Assembly (NCBI GenBank): GCA_033782935.1 | Contig: JAWQEG010001359.1 | Coordinates: 558,001-622,000, forward strand | Length of the DNA stretch: 64,000 nucleotides | Source of the DNA: Petrolisthes cinctipes | Taxonomy: Eukaryota > Arthropoda > Malacostraca > Decapoda > Porcellanidae | Reading direction: 5' to 3' | In this document: piece after piece, positions 25,052-38,980 of the stretch | How the letters are laid out: each line of letters opens with the position of its first letter | Position numbering within the stretch: position 1 is the stretch's first letter | Program-made: the position numbers and the translations under genes | The notes under the pieces: model-generated | The model's input: only the letters and a program-made list of their open reading frames with translations | Databases searched by the model: none | Told to the model about the DNA's origin: nothing

Positions 25052-26671
25052 GTTTTTGGCCTGTATTTTGAAAATACTCTAACACAGAGTAGGCATGTAC
25101 AGATCACTTCTGGGACCTCAAAATATCGAATTTTCGGGTGTTTTGGGCCTTAATTTGAGATATCGCCTTTACGCACCTAAAATATCGATTTTTAACTTGT
25201 TTTGAGCCTATATTTTGAAAATATTCTAGCAATGAGTAGGCATGTACAGATCGTTTCTGGGACCCCAAAATATCGAATTTTCGGGTGTTTTGAGCCAGAA
25301 TTTGAGATATAAACGAGTACAGAAGATGCATGCACATATCGACTTTTGGGCACCTAAAATATCGATTTTGAGCATGTTTTGAGCCTATATTTTGAAAACA
25401 TTCTAGCACTGAGTAGGCATGTAGAGATCGCTTCTGGGACCCCAAAATATCGAATTTTCGGGTGTTTTGAGCCTGAATTTGAGATGTAAACGAGTATAGA
25501 AGATGCATACACATATTGACTTTGGGCAACAAAAATATCGATTTTCAGCATGTTTTGGGCCTGAATTTTGAAAATATTCTAACACGGAGTAGACATGTAC
25601 AGATCGCTTCTGGGACCCCAAAATATCGAATTTTCGGGTGTTTAGGGCCAGAATTTAAGATATAAACGGGTACAGAAGATGCATGCACATATCGACTTTT
25701 GGGCACCTAAAAGATCGATTTTCAGTATGTTTTTGGCCCGTATTTTGAAAATACTCTTACACTGAGTAGGCATGTACAGATCGCTTCTGGAACCCCAAAA
25801 TATCAAATTTTCGGGTGTTTTGGGTCTGAATTTGAGATATCGCCTTTACGCACCTTAAATATCGATTTTTAGCATGTTTTGAGCCTATATTTTGAAAATA
25901 TTCTAGCACTGAGTTAGCATGTACAGATCGCTTTTGGGACCCCTAAATATCGAATTTTCGGGTGTTTTGAGCCTGAATTTGAGATATAAACGGGTACAGA
26001 AGATACATGCATATATTGACTTTGTGCATCTAAAATATCAATTTTGAGCATGTTTTGGGCATGTATTTTGAAAATACTCTAACACGGAGTAGGCATGTAC
26101 AGATCGCTTCTGGGACCCCAAAATATCAAATTTTCGGGTGTTTTGGCCTGAATTTGAGATATAAACGGGTACTGAAGATGCATGCACATATCGACTTTTG
26201 GGCACCTAAAACATCGATTTAGAGCATGTTTTTGGCCTGTATTTTGTAAATACTCTAACACGGAGTAGGCATGTACAGATGTAAACGAGTATAGAAGATG
26301 CATACACATATTGACTTTGGGCAACAAAAATATCGATTTTCAGCATGTTTTGGGCCTGAATTTTGAAAATATTCTAACACGGAGTAGGCATGTACAGATC
26401 GCTTCTGGGACCCTAAAATATCGAATTTTCGGGTGTTTAGGGCCAGAATTTAAGATATAAACGGGTACAGAAGATGCATGCACATATCGACTTTTGGGCA
26501 CCTAAAAGATCGATTTTCAGTATGTTTTTGGCCTGTATTTTGAAAATACTCTTACACTGAGTAGGCATGTACAGATCGCTTCTGGAACCCCAAAATATCA
26601 AATTTTCGGGTGTTTTGGGTCTGAACTTTGAGATATCGCCTTTACGCACCTTAAATATCGATTTTTAGCAT
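25052..26671 (+). repeat. Duplicated segment containing the 119-bp junction monomer
   Basis: 25052-26227 matches 17984-19160 at +7,068. The four monomers at 25552-26227 are repeated after the junction as 26347-27023 (offset 795-796), sharing 'gaatttaagat', 'cgcaccttaaatatc' and the terminal 'gattta' variant. The 119-bp monomer at 26228-26346 joins the two copies. Confidence 0.8.
26228..26346 (+). repeat. 119-bp truncated monomer, out-of-register junction
   Basis: The sequence passes from 'ggcatgtacagat' directly to 'gtaaacgagtatagaag', omitting about 57 bp that normally lie between these motifs. Both donors are visible nearby: the left part resembles the monomer at 26052-26227 and the right part that at 25376-25551. 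The shared 'agat' at the join is a 4-bp microhomology. It is the only one of its kind in the window. Confidence 0.88.
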
Positions 26672-27672
26672 GTTTTGAGCCTATATTTTGAAAATATTCT
26701 AGCACTGAGTTGGCATGTACAGATCGCTTTTGGGACCCCTAAATATCGAATTTTCGGGTGTTTTGAGCCTGAATTTGAGATATAAACGGGTACAGAAGAT
26801 ACATGCATATATTGACTTTGTGCATCTAAAATATCAATTTTGAGCATGTTTTGGGCATGTATTTTGAAAATACTCTAACACGGAGTAGGCATGTACAGAT
26901 CGCTTCTGGGACCCCAAAATATCAAATTTTCGGGTGTTTTGGCCTGAATTTGAGATATAAACGGGTACTGAAGATGCATGCACATATCGACTTTTGGGCA
27001 CCTAAAACATCGATTTAAAGCATGTTTTTGGCCTGTATTTTGTAAATACTCTAACACGGAGTAGGCATGTACAGATCGCTTCTGGGACCCCATAATATCG
27101 AATTTTCGGATGTTTTTGGCCTGAATTTGAGATATAGCCTTTACGCACCTAAAATATCGATTTTTAGCATGTTTTGAGCCTATATTTTGAAAATATTCTA
27201 GCACCGAGTAGGCATGTACAGATCGCTTCTAGGACCCCAAAATATCGAATTTTCGGGTGTTTTGAGCCTGAATTTGAGATATAAACGAGTACAGAAGATG
27301 CATGCACATATCGACTTTTGGGCACCAAAAATATCGATTTTGAGCATGTTTTGAGCCTATATTTTGAAAACATTCTAGCACTGAGTAGGCATGTTCAGAT
27401 CGCTTCTGGAACCCAAAAATATCGAATTTTCGGATGTTTTGAGCCAGAATTTGAGATATAAACGGGTACAGAAGATGCATTCACATATCGACTTTTGGGC
27501 ACCTAAAAGATCGATTTTCAGTATGTTTTTGGCCTGTATTTTGAAAATACTCTAACACGGAGTAGGCATGTACAGATCGCTTTTGGGACCCCATTATATC
27601 GAATTTTCGGGTGTTTTGGGCCTTAATTTGAGATATCGACTTTTTGGCACCTAAAATATCGATTTTTATCAT
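26672..27672 (+). repeat. 1,001-bp unit, copy 1 (6 monomers)
   Basis: Order L L S L L S with lengths 176, 176, 147, 177, 177 and 148. Markers are 'tgcatctaaaatatcaat', 'ttttgtaaatactc', 'gatatagcctttacgc', 'agcaccgag' and 'ggcatgttcagatc'. Immediately followed by a second copy with identical monomer lengths. Confidence 0.88.
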
Positions 27673-28673
27673 GTTTTTAGCATATATTTTGAAAATATTC
27701 TAGCACTGAGTATGCATGTACAGATCGCTTTTGGGACCCCTAAATATCGAATTTTCGGGTGTTTTGAGCCTGAATTTGAGATATAAACGGGTACAGAAGA
27801 TACATGCATATATTGACTTTGTGCATCTAAAATATCAATTTTGAGCATGTTTTGGGCATGTATTTTGAAAATACTCTAACACGGAGTAGGCATGTACAGA
27901 TCGCTTCTGGGACCCCAAAATATCAAATTTTCGGGTGTTTTGGCCTGAATTTGAGATATAAACGGGTATTGAAGATGCATGCACATATCGACTTTTGGGC
28001 ACCTAAAACATCGATTTTGAGCATGTTTTTGGCCTGTATTTTGTAAATACTCTAACACGGAGTAGGCATGTACAGATCGCTTCTGGGACCCCATAATATC
28101 GAATTTTCGGGTGTTTTTGGCCTGAATTTGAGATATAGCCTTTACGCACCTAAAATATCGATTTTTAGCATGTTTTGAGCCTATATTTTGAAAATATTCT
28201 AGCACCGAGTAGGCATGTACAGTTCGCTTCTAGGACCCCAAAATATCGAATTTTCGGGTGTTTTGAGCCTGAATTTGAGATATAAACGAGTACAGAAGAT
28301 GCATGCACATATCGACTTTTGGGCACCAAAAATATCGATTTTGAGCATGTTTTGAGCCTATATTTTGAAAACATTCTAGCACTGAGTAGGCATGTTCAGA
28401 TCGCTTCTGAGACCCAAAAATATCGAATTTTCGGGTGTTTAGAGCCAGAATTTGAGATATAAACGGGTACAGAAGATGCATTCACATATCGACTTTTGGG
28501 CACCTAAAAGATCGATTTTCAGTATGTTTTTGGCCTGTATTTTGAAAATACTCTAACACGGAGTAGGCATGTACAGATCGCTTTTGGGACCCCATAATAT
28601 CGAATTTTCGGGTGTTTTGGGCCTTAATTTGAGATATCGACTTTTTGGCACCTAAAATATCGATTTTTAGCAT
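27673..28673 (+). repeat. 1,001-bp unit, copy 2 (6 monomers)
   Basis: Same monomer lengths and markers as 26672-27672, with scattered substitutions such as 'gtacagttcgc' near 28220 and 'gagacccaaaa' near 28408. Its last short monomer (28526-28673) is shared with the start of the next block, where 'cttttgggaccccataat' also occurs at 32231. Confidence 0.88.
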
Positions 28674-31600
28674 GTTTTTAGCATATATTTTGAAAATATT
28701 CTAGCACTGAGTAGGCATGTACAGAGAGCTTTTGGTACCCCCAAATATCGAAATTTCGGGTGTTTTGGGCCAGAATTTGAGATATAAACAGGTACAGATG
28801 ATGCATGCACATATCGACTTTTGGGCACCTAAAATATCGATTTTGAGCATGTTTTGAGCCAATATTTTGAATACATTCTAGCACTGAGTAGGCATGTACA
28901 GATCGCTTCTGGGACCCCAAAATATCGAATTTTCGGGTGTTTTGAGCCTGAATTTGAGATATAAACGAGTACAGAAGATGCATGCACATATCGACTTTTG
29001 GGCACCTAAAATATCGATTTTGAGCATGTTTTTGGCCTGTATTTTGAAATTACTCTAACACGGAGTAGGCATGTACAGAGAGCTTCTGGGACCCCAAAAT
29101 ATCGAATTTTCGGGTGTTTTGGGCCTGAATTTAAGATATCGCCTTTACGCACCTAAAATATCGATTTTTAGCTTGTTTTGAGCCTATATTTTGAAAATAT
29201 TCTAACACTGAGTAGGCATGTACAGATCGCTACTGGGACCCCAAAATATCGAATTTTCGGGTGTTTTGAGCCTGAATTTGAGATATAAACGAGTATAGAA
29301 GATGCATGCACATATCGACTTTTGGGCACCTAAAATATCGATTTTGAGCATGTTTTGAGCCTATATTTTGAAAAAATTCTAGCACTGAGTAGGCATGTAC
29401 AGATCGCTTCTAGGACCAAAAAATATCGAATTTTCGGGTGTTTAGGGCCAGAATTTGAGATATAAACGGGTACAGAAGATGCATGCACATATCGACTTTT
29501 GGGCACCTAAATGATCGATTTTCAGTATGTTTTTGGCCTGTATTTTGAAAAAACTCTAACACGGAGTAGGCATGTACAGATCGCTTCTGAGACCCCAAAA
29601 TATCGAGATTTCGGGTGTTTTGAGCCTGAATTTGAGATATAAACGGGTACTGAAGATGCATGCACATATCGACTTTTGGGCACCTAAAATATCGATTTTG
29701 AGCATGTTTTTGGCCTGTATTTAAAAAAAAATACTCTAACACGGAGTAGGCATGTACAGATCCCTTCTGGAACCCCTAAATATCGAATTTTCGGGTGTTT
29801 TGGGCCTGAATTTGAGATATCGACTTTTTGACACCTAAAATATCGATTTTTAGCATGTTTTCAGCCTATATTTTTAAAACATTCTAGCACTGAGTAGGTT
29901 GGTTCAGATCGCTTCTGGGACCCCAAAATATCGAATTTTCGGGTGTTTTGAGCCTGAATTTGAGATATAAACGAGTATAGAAGATGCATAGACATATTGA
30001 CTTTGGGCACCAAAAATATCGATTTTGAGCATGTTTTTGGCCTGAATTTTGGAAATACTGAAACACTGAGTAGGCATGTACAGATCGCTTCTGGGACCCC
30101 AAAATATCGAATTTTCGGGTGTTTAGGGCCAGAATTTGATATATAAACGGGTACAGAAGATGCATGCACATATCGACTTTTGGGCACCTAAAAGATCGAT
30201 TTTCAGTATATTTTTAGCCTGTATTTTGAAAATACTCTAACACGGAGTAGGCATGTACAGATCGCTTCTGGGACCCCTAAATATCGAATTTCCGGGTGTT
30301 TTGGGCATTAATTTGAGATATCGACTTTTTGGCACCTGAAATATCGATTTTTAGCATGTTTTTAGCCTATATTTTCAAAATATTCTAGCACTGAGTAGGC
30401 ATGTACATATCGCTTCTGGGACCCAAAAATATCGAATTTTCGGGTGTTTTCAGCTTGAATTTGAGATATAAACGAGTACAGAAGATGCATGCACATATCG
30501 ACTTTTGGGCACCTAAAAAATCGATTTTCAGTATATTTTTAGCCTGTATTTTGAAAATACTCTAACACGGAGTACAGATCGCTTCTGGGACCCCTAAATA
30601 TCGAATTTCCGGGTGTTTGGGGCACTAATTTGAGATATCGACTTTTTGGCACCAAAAATATCGATTTTTAGCATGTTTTTAGCCTATATTTTGAAAATAT
30701 TCTAGCACTGAGTAGGCATGTACATATCGCTTCTGGGACCCAAAAATATCGAATTTTCTGGGGTTTTGAGCTTGAATTTGAGATATAAACGAGTACAGAG
30801 GATGCATGCACATATCGACTTTCGAGCACCTAAAATATCGTTTTTGAGCATGTTTTGAGCCTATATTTTGAAAACATTCTAGCACTGAGTAGGCATGTAC
30901 AGATGGCTTCTGGGACCCAAAAATATCGAATTTTCTTGTGTTTAGAGCCAGAATTTGAGATATAAACGGGTACAGAAGATGCATGCACATATCGACTTTT
31001 GGGCACCTAAAGGATCGATTTTCAGTATGTTTTTTGCCTGTATTTTGAAAATACTCTAACACGGAGTAGGCATGTACAGATCCCTTCTGGGACCCCTAAA
31101 TATCGAATTCTCGGGTGTTTTGGGACTCATTTTGAGATATCTACTTTTTGGTACCTAAAATATCGATTTTTAGCATGTTTTTAACCTATATTTTGAAAAT
31201 ATTCTAGCACTGAGTAGGCATGTAGAGATTGCTTCTGGGACCCAAAAATATTGAAATTTCGGGTGTTTTGAGCCTGAATTTGAGATATAAACGGGTACAG
31301 AAGATACATGCACATATTGACTGTGGGCATCTAAAATATCGATTTTCAGCATGTTTTGGGCCTGTAATTTGAAAATACTCTAACACGGAGTAGGCATGTA
31401 CAGATCGCTTCTGGGACCCCAAAATATCGAATTTTCGGGTGTTTTGAGCCTGAATTTGAGATATAAACGGTTACTGAAGATGCAAGCACATATCGACTTT
31501 TGTGCATCTAAAACATCGATTTTGAGCATGTTTTGGGCCTGTATTTTGAAAATACTCTAACACGGAGTAGGCATGTACAGATCGCTTCTGGGACCCCAAA

Positions 31601-32325
31601 ATATCGAATTTTCGGGTGTTTTAGGCCTTAATTTGAGATATCGCCTTTACGCACCTAAAATATCGATTTTTAGCATGTTTTGAGCCTATATTTTGACAAT
31701 ATTCTAGCACTGAGTAGGCATGTACAGATCGCTTCTGGGACCCCTAAATATCGAATTTTCGGGTGTTTTGAGCTTGAATTTGAGATATAAACGAGTACAG
31801 AAAATGCATGCACATATCGACTTTTGGGCACATCAAATATCGATTTTGAGCATGTTTTGAGCCTGTATTTTGAAATTACTCTAACACGGAGTAGGCATGT
31901 ACAGATCGCTTCAGGGACCCCAAAATATCGAATTTTCGGGTGTTTTAGGCCTGAATTTTAGATATCGCCTTTACGCACCTAAAATATCGATTTTTAGCAT
32001 GTTTTGAGCCTATATTTTGAAAACATTCTAGCACTGAGTAGGCATGTACAGATCGCTTCTGGGACCCAAAAATATCGAATTTTCGGGTGTTTAGGGCCAG
32101 AATTTGATATATAAACGTGTACAGAAGATGCATGCACATATCGACTTTTAAGCACCTAAAAGATCGATTTTCAGTATGTTTTTGGCCTGTATTTTGAAAA
32201 TACTCTAACACGGAGTAGGCATGTACAGATCGCTTTTGGGACCCCATAATATCGAATTTTCGGGTGTTTTGGGCCTTAATTTGAGATATCGACTTTTTGG
32301 CACCTAAAATATCGATTTTTAGCAT
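28674..32325 (+). repeat. 3,652-bp unit, copy 1 (22 monomers)
   Basis: Order L L S L L L S L L S L S L L S L L S L S L S. Private markers are 'gtacagagagc' near 28723, 'gtaggttggttcagatc' near 29899, a short monomer of only 140 bp (30535-30674) and 'aaaggatcgatt' near 31010. The sequence repeats at +3,652 with almost no change. Read by exact sequence rather than by monomer phase, the shared tract starts near 28,526. Confidence 0.92.
30535..30674 (+). repeat. 140-bp short monomer with 8-bp deletion
   Basis: The conserved box 'gagtaggcatgtacagatc' is reduced to 'gagtacagatc'. The lost 8 bp lie between two 'gta' trinucleotides. The same monomer is copied at 34187-34326 in the second 3,652-bp unit, so the deletion predates that duplication. 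Confidence 0.85.
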
Positions 32326-35300
32326 GTTTTTAGCATATATTTTGAAAATATTCTAGCACTGAGTAGGCATGTACAGAGAGCTTTTGGTACCCCCAAATAT
32401 CGAAATTTCGGGTGTTTTGGGCCAGAATTTGAGATATAAACAGGTACAGATGATGCATGCACATATCGACTTTTGGGCACCTAAAATATCGATTTTGAGC
32501 ATGTTTTGAGCCAATATTTTGAATACATTCTAGCACTGAGTAGGCATGTACAGATCGCTTCTGGGACCCCAAAATATCGAATTTTCGGGTGTTTTGAGCC
32601 TGAATTTGAGATATAAACGAGTACAGAAGATGCATGCACATATCGACTTTTGGGCACCTAAAATATCGATTTTGAGCATGTTTTTGGCCTGTATTTTGAA
32701 ATTACTCTAACACGGAGTAGGCATGTACAGAGAGCTTCTGGGACCCCAAAATATCGAATTTTCGGGTGTTTTGGGCCTGAATTTAAGATATCGCCTTTAC
32801 GCACCTAAAATATCGATTTTTAGCTTGTTTTGAGCCTATATTTTGAAAATATTCTAACACTGAGTAGGCATGTACAGATCGCTACTGGGACCCCAAAATA
32901 TCGAATTTTCGGGTGTTTTGAGCCTGAATTTGAGATATAAACGAGTATAGAAGATGCATGCACATATCGACTTTTGGGCACCTAAAATATCGATTTTGAG
33001 CATGTTTTGAGCCTATATTTTGAAAAAATTCTAGCACTGAGTAGGCATGTACAGATCGCTTCTAGGACCAAAAAATATCGAATTTTCGGGTGTTTAGGGC
33101 CAGAATTTGAGATATAAACGGGTACAGAAGATGCATGCACATATCGACTTTTGGGCACCTAAATGATCGATTTTCAGTATGTTTTTGGCCTGTATTTTGA
33201 AAAAACTCTAACACGGAGTAGGCATGTACAGATCGCTTCTGAGACCCCAAAATATCGAGATTTCGGGTGTTTTGAGCCTGAATTTGAGATATAAACGGGT
33301 ACTGAAGATGCATGCACATATCGACTTTTGGGCACCTAAAATATCGATTTTGAGCATGTTTTTGGCCTGTATTTAAAAAAAAATACTCTAACACGGAGTA
33401 GGCATGTACAGATCCCTTCTGGAACCCCTAAATATCGAATTTTCGGGTGTTTTGGGCCTGAATTTGAGATATCGACTTTTTGACACCTAAAATATCGATT
33501 TTTAGCATGTTTTCAGCCTATATTTTTAAAACATTCTAGCACTGAGTAGGTTGGTTCAGATCGCTTCTGGGACCCCAAAATATCGAATTTTCGGGTGTTT
33601 TGAGCCTGAATTTGAGATATAAACGAGTATAGAAGATGCATAGACATATTGACTTTGGGCACCAAAAATATCGATTTTGAGCATGTTTTTGGCCTGAATT
33701 TTGGAAATACTGAAACACTGAGTAGGCATGTACAGATCGCTTCTGGGACCCCAAAATATCGAATTTTCGGGTGTTTAGGGCCAGAATTTGATATATAAAC
33801 GGGTACAGAAGATGCATGCACATATCGACTTTTGGGCACCTAAAAGATCGATTTTCAGTATATTTTTAGCCTGTATTTTGAAAATACTCTAACACGGAGT
33901 AGGCATGTACAGATCGCTTCTGGGACCCCTAAATATCGAATTTCCGGGTGTTTTGGGCATTAATTTGAGATATCGACTTTTTGGCACCTGAAATATCGAT
34001 TTTTAGCATGTTTTTAGCCTATATTTTCAAAATATTCTAGCACTGAGTAGGCATGTACATATCGCTTCTGGGACCCAAAAATATCGAATTTTCGGGTGTT
34101 TTCAGCTTGAATTTGAGATATAAACGAGTACAGAAGATGCATGCACATATCGACTTTTGGGCACCTAAAAAATCGATTTTCAGTATATTTTTAGCCTGTA
34201 TTTTGAAAATACTCTAACACGGAGTACAGATCGCTTCTGGGACCCCTAAATATCGAATTTCCGGGTGTTTGGGGCACTAATTTGAGATATCGACTTTTTG
34301 GCACCAAAAATATCGATTTTTAGCATGTTTTTAGCCTATATTTTGAAAATATTCTAGCACTGAGTAGGCATGTACATATCGCTTCTGGGACCCAAAAATA
34401 TCGAATTTTCTGGGGTTTTGAGCTTGAATTTGAGATATAAACGAGTACAGAGGATGCATGCACATATCGACTTTCGAGCACCTAAAATATCGTTTTTGAG
34501 CATGTTTTGAGCCTATATTTTGAAAACATTCTAGCACTGAGTAGGCATGTACAGATGGCTTCTGGGACCCAAAAATATCGAATTTTCTTGTGTTTAGAGC
34601 CAGAATTTGAGATATAAACGGGTACAGAAGATGCATGCACATATCGACTTTTGGGCACCTAAAGGATCGATTTTCAGTATGTTTTTTGCCTGTATTTTGA
34701 AAATACTCTAACACGGAGTAGGCATGTACAGATCCCTTCTGGGACCCCTAAATATCGAATTCTCGGGTGTTTTGGGACTCATTTTGAGATATCTACTTTT
34801 TGGTACCTAAAATATCGATTTTTAGCATGTTTTTAACCTATATTTTGAAAATATTCTAGCACTGAGTAGGCATGTAGAGATTGCTTCTGGGACCCAAAAA
34901 TATTGAAATTTCGGGTGTTTTGAGCCTGAATTTGAGATATAAACGGGTACAGAAGATACATGCACATATTGACTGTGGGCATCTAAAATATCGATTTTCA
35001 GCATGTTTTGGGCCTGTAATTTGAAAATACTCTAACACGGAGAAGGCATGTACAGATCGCTTCTGGGACCCCAAAATATCGAATTTTCGGGTGTTTTGAG
35101 CCTGAATTTGAGATATAAACGGTTACTGAAGATGCAAGCACATATCGACTTTTGTGCATCTAAAACATCGATTTTGAGCATGTTTTGGGCCTGTATTTTG
35201 AAAATACTCTAACACGGAGTAGGCATGTACAGATCGCTTCTGGGACCCCAAAATATCGAATTTTCGGGTGTTTTAGGCCTTAATTTGAGATATCGCCTTT

Positions 35301-35977
35301 ACGCACCTAAAATATCGATTTTTAGCATGTTTTGAGCCTATATTTTGACAATATTCTAGCACTGAGTAGGCATGTACAGATCGCTTCTGGGACCCCTAAA
35401 TATCGAATTTTCGGGTGTTTTGAGCTTGAATTTGAGATATAAACGAGTACAGAAAATGCATGCACATATCGACTTTTGGGCACATCAAATATCGATTTTG
35501 AGCATGTTTTGAGCCTGTATTTTGAAATTACTCTAACACGGAGTAGGCATGTACAGATCGCTTCAGGGACCCCAAAATATCGAATTTTCGGGTGTTTTAG
35601 GCCTGAATTTTAGATATCGCCTTTACGCACCTAAAATATCGATTTTTAGCATGTTTTGAGCCTATATTTTGAAAACATTCTAGCACTGAGTAGGCATGTA
35701 CAGATCGCTTCTGGGACCCAAAAATATCGAATTTTCGGGTGTTTAGGGCCAGAATTTGATATATAAACGTGTACAGAAGATGCATGCACATATCGACTTT
35801 TAAGCACCTAAAAGATTGATTTTCAGTATGTTTTTGGCCTGTATTTTGAAAATACTCTAACACGGAGTAGGCATGTACAGATCGCTTCTGGGACCCCTAA
35901 ATATCGAATTTTCGGGTGTTTTGGGCCTTAGTTTTAGATATCGACTTTTTGGCACCTAAAATATTGATTTTTAGCAT
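32326..35977 (+). repeat. 3,652-bp unit, copy 2 (22 monomers)
   Basis: Repeats 28674-32325 in full. By eye I found only two substitutions inside the shared tract: t to a (31391 against 35043) and c to t (32165 against 35817). Identity ends near 35,888, where 'cttctgggacccctaa' replaces 'cttttgggaccccataa'. This is the youngest large duplication I can see in the window. Confidence 0.92.
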
Positions 35978-38900
35978 GTTTTTACCCTATTTTTTTTTAA
36001 ATATTCTAGCACTGAGTAGGAATGTACAGATTGCTTCTGGGACCCGAAAATATTGAATTTTCGGGTGTTTTGAGCCTGAATTTGAGATATAAACGGGTAC
36101 AGAAGATACATGCACATATTGACTTTGGGCACCTAAAATATCGATTTTGATCATGTTTTGAGCCTATATTTTGAAAACATTCTAGCACTGAGTAGGCATG
36201 TACAGATCGCTTCTGGGACCCCTAAATATCGAAGTTTCGGGTGTTTTGAGCCTGAATTTGAAATATAAACGTGTATAGAAGATGCATACACATATTGACT
36301 TTGGGCACCAAAAATATTGATTTTCAGCATGTTTTGGGCCTTAATTTTAAAAATACTCTAACACGGAGTAGGCATGTACAGATCGCTTCTGGGACCCCAA
36401 AATATCGAATTTTCGGGTGTTTTGAGCTTGAATTTGAGATATAAACGGGTACAGAAGATGCGTGCACATATCGACTTTTGGGCACCTAAAATATCGATTT
36501 TGAGCATGTTTTGAGCCTATATTTTGAAAACATTCTAGCACTGAGTAGGCATGTACAGATCGCTTCTGGGACCCCAAAATATCGAACTTTTGGGTGTTTT
36601 AGGCCTGAATTTTAGATATCGCCTTTACGCACCTAAAATATCGATTTTTAGCATGTTTTGAGCCTATATTTTGAAAATATTCTAGCACTGAGTAGGCATG
36701 TACAGATCGCTTCTGGGACCCCAAAATATCGAATTTTCGGGTGTTTAGGGCCAGAATTTGAGATATAAACGGGTACAGATGATGCATGCACATATCGACT
36801 TTTGGGCACCTAAAAGATCGATTTTCAGTATGTTTTTGGCCTGTATTTTGAAAATACTCTAACACGGAGTAGGCATGTACAGATCGCTTCTGGGACCCCT
36901 AAATATCGAAGTTTCGGGTGTTTTGGGACGGAATTTGAGATATCGACTTTTTGGCACCTAAAATATCGATTTTTAGCATGTTTTTAGCCTATATTTTGAA
37001 AATATTCTAGCACTGAGTAGGCATGTACACATTGCTTCTGGGACCCTAAAATATTAAATTTTCGGGTGTTTTGAGCCTGAATTTGAGATATAAACGGGTA
37101 CAGAAGATACATGCACATATTGACTTTGGGCATCTAAATTATCAATTTTCAGCATGTTTTGGGCCTGTATTTTGAAAATACTCTAACACGGAGTAGGCAT
37201 GTACAGATCGCTTCTGGGACCCCAAAATATTGAATTTTCGAGTGTTTTGAGCCTAAATTTGAGATATAAACGGGTACTGAAGATACATGCACATATTGAC
37301 TTTTGGGCACCTAAAAGATCGATTTTCAGTATGTTTTTGGCCTGTATTTTGAAAATACTCTAACACGGAGTAGACATGTACAGATCGCTTCTGGGACCCC
37401 TAAATATCGAAGTTTCGGGTGTTTTGGGACGGAATTTGAGATATCGACTTTTTGGCACCTAAAATATCGATTTTGAGCATGTTTTTAGCCTATATTTTGA
37501 AAATATTCTAGCACTGAGTAGGCATGTACAGATTGCTTCTGGGACCCCAAAATATTCAATTTTCGGGTGTTTTGAGCCTGAATTTGAGATATAAATAGGT
37601 ACAGAAGATACATGCACATATTGACTTTGGGCATCTAAATTATCTATTTTCAGCATGTTTTGGGCCTGTATTTTGAAAATACTCTAACACGGAGTAGGCA
37701 TGTACAGATCGCTTCTGGTACCCCAAAATATCTAATTTTTCGGGTGTTTTGGGCCTGAATTTGAGATATCGCCTTTACGCACCTAAAATATCGATTTTGA
37801 GCATGTTTTGAGCCTATATTTTGAAAATATTCTCGCACTGAGTAGGCATGTACAGATCGCTTCTGGGACCCCAAAATATCGAATTTTCGGGTGTTTTGAG
37901 CTGAATTTGAGATATAAACGAATACAGAAGATGCATGCACATATCGACTTTTGGGCACTTAAAATATCGATTTTGAGCATGTTTTGAGCCTATATTTTGA
38001 AAACATTCTAGCCTGAGTAGGCATGTACAGATCGCTTCTGGGACCCCAAAATATCGAATTTTCGGGTGTTTAGGGCCAGAATTTGAGATATAAACGGGTA
38101 CAGAAGATGCATGAACATATCGAATTTTGGGCACCTAAATGATCGATTTTCAGTATGTTTTTGGCCTGTATTTTGAAAATACTCTAACACGGAGTATGCA
38201 TGTACAGATCGCTTCTGGGACCCCTAAATATAGAATTTTCGGGTGTTTTGGGCCTTAATTTGAGATATCGCCTTTACACACCTAAAATATCGATTTTTAG
38301 CTTGTTTTGAGCCTATATTTTGAAAATATTCTAGCACTGAGTAGGCATGTACAGATCGCTTCTGGGACCCCAAAATATCGAATTTTCGGGTGTTTTGATC
38401 CTGAATTTGAGATATAAACGAGTACAGAAGATGCATGCACATATCGACTATTGGGCACCTAAAATATCGATTTTGAGCCTGTTTTGAGCCTGTATTTTGA
38501 AAACATTCTAGCCCTGAGTAGGCATGTAGAGATCGCTTCTGGGACCACAAAATATCGAATTTTCGGAGGTTTTGAGCCTGAATTTGAGATACAAACGAGT
38601 ATAGAAGATGCATACACATATTGAATTTGGGCCCCAAAAATATCGATTTTCAGCATGTTTTTTTCCTGAATTTTTAAAATACTCTAACACGGAGTAGGCA
38701 TGTACAGATCGCTTCTGGGACCCCAAATTATCGAATTTTCGGGTGTTTTGGGCCTGAATTTGATATATCGCCGTTACGCACCCAAAATATCGATTTTTAT
38801 CATGTTTTGAGCCTATATTTTGAAAATATTCTAGCACTGAGTAGGCATGTACAGATCTCTTCTGGGACCCCAAAATATTGAATTTTCCGGTGTTTTGAGC

Positions 38901-38980
38901 CAGAATTTGAGATATAAACGAGTACAGAAGATGCATGCACATATCGACTTTTGGTCACCTAAAATATCGATTTTGAGCCT
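35978..38980 (+). repeat. Monomers without a close large-scale duplicate
   Basis: Eighteen monomers in irregular order (L L L S L S L L S L S L L S L L S L). I see no long high-identity partner inside the window. It has an A2-front short monomer at 36508-36654 and many single-copy variants, such as a T-run near 35992 and 'gcctgttttgagcctg' near 38478. It reads as older, less recently homogenised array. Confidence 0.7.

Noticed and set aside
26228..26346. The 119-bp monomer as another member of the 118-bp class
   Set aside because: The deleted part differs: here 'gtacagat' joins 'gtaaacg', while the 118-bp class joins 'attcta' to 'ttttgagcc'. They arose separately.
35978..38980. A gene or unique island in the segment without a large duplicate
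   Set aside because: All 18 monomers are recognisable by the same landmarks; only their order and variants are less repeated.
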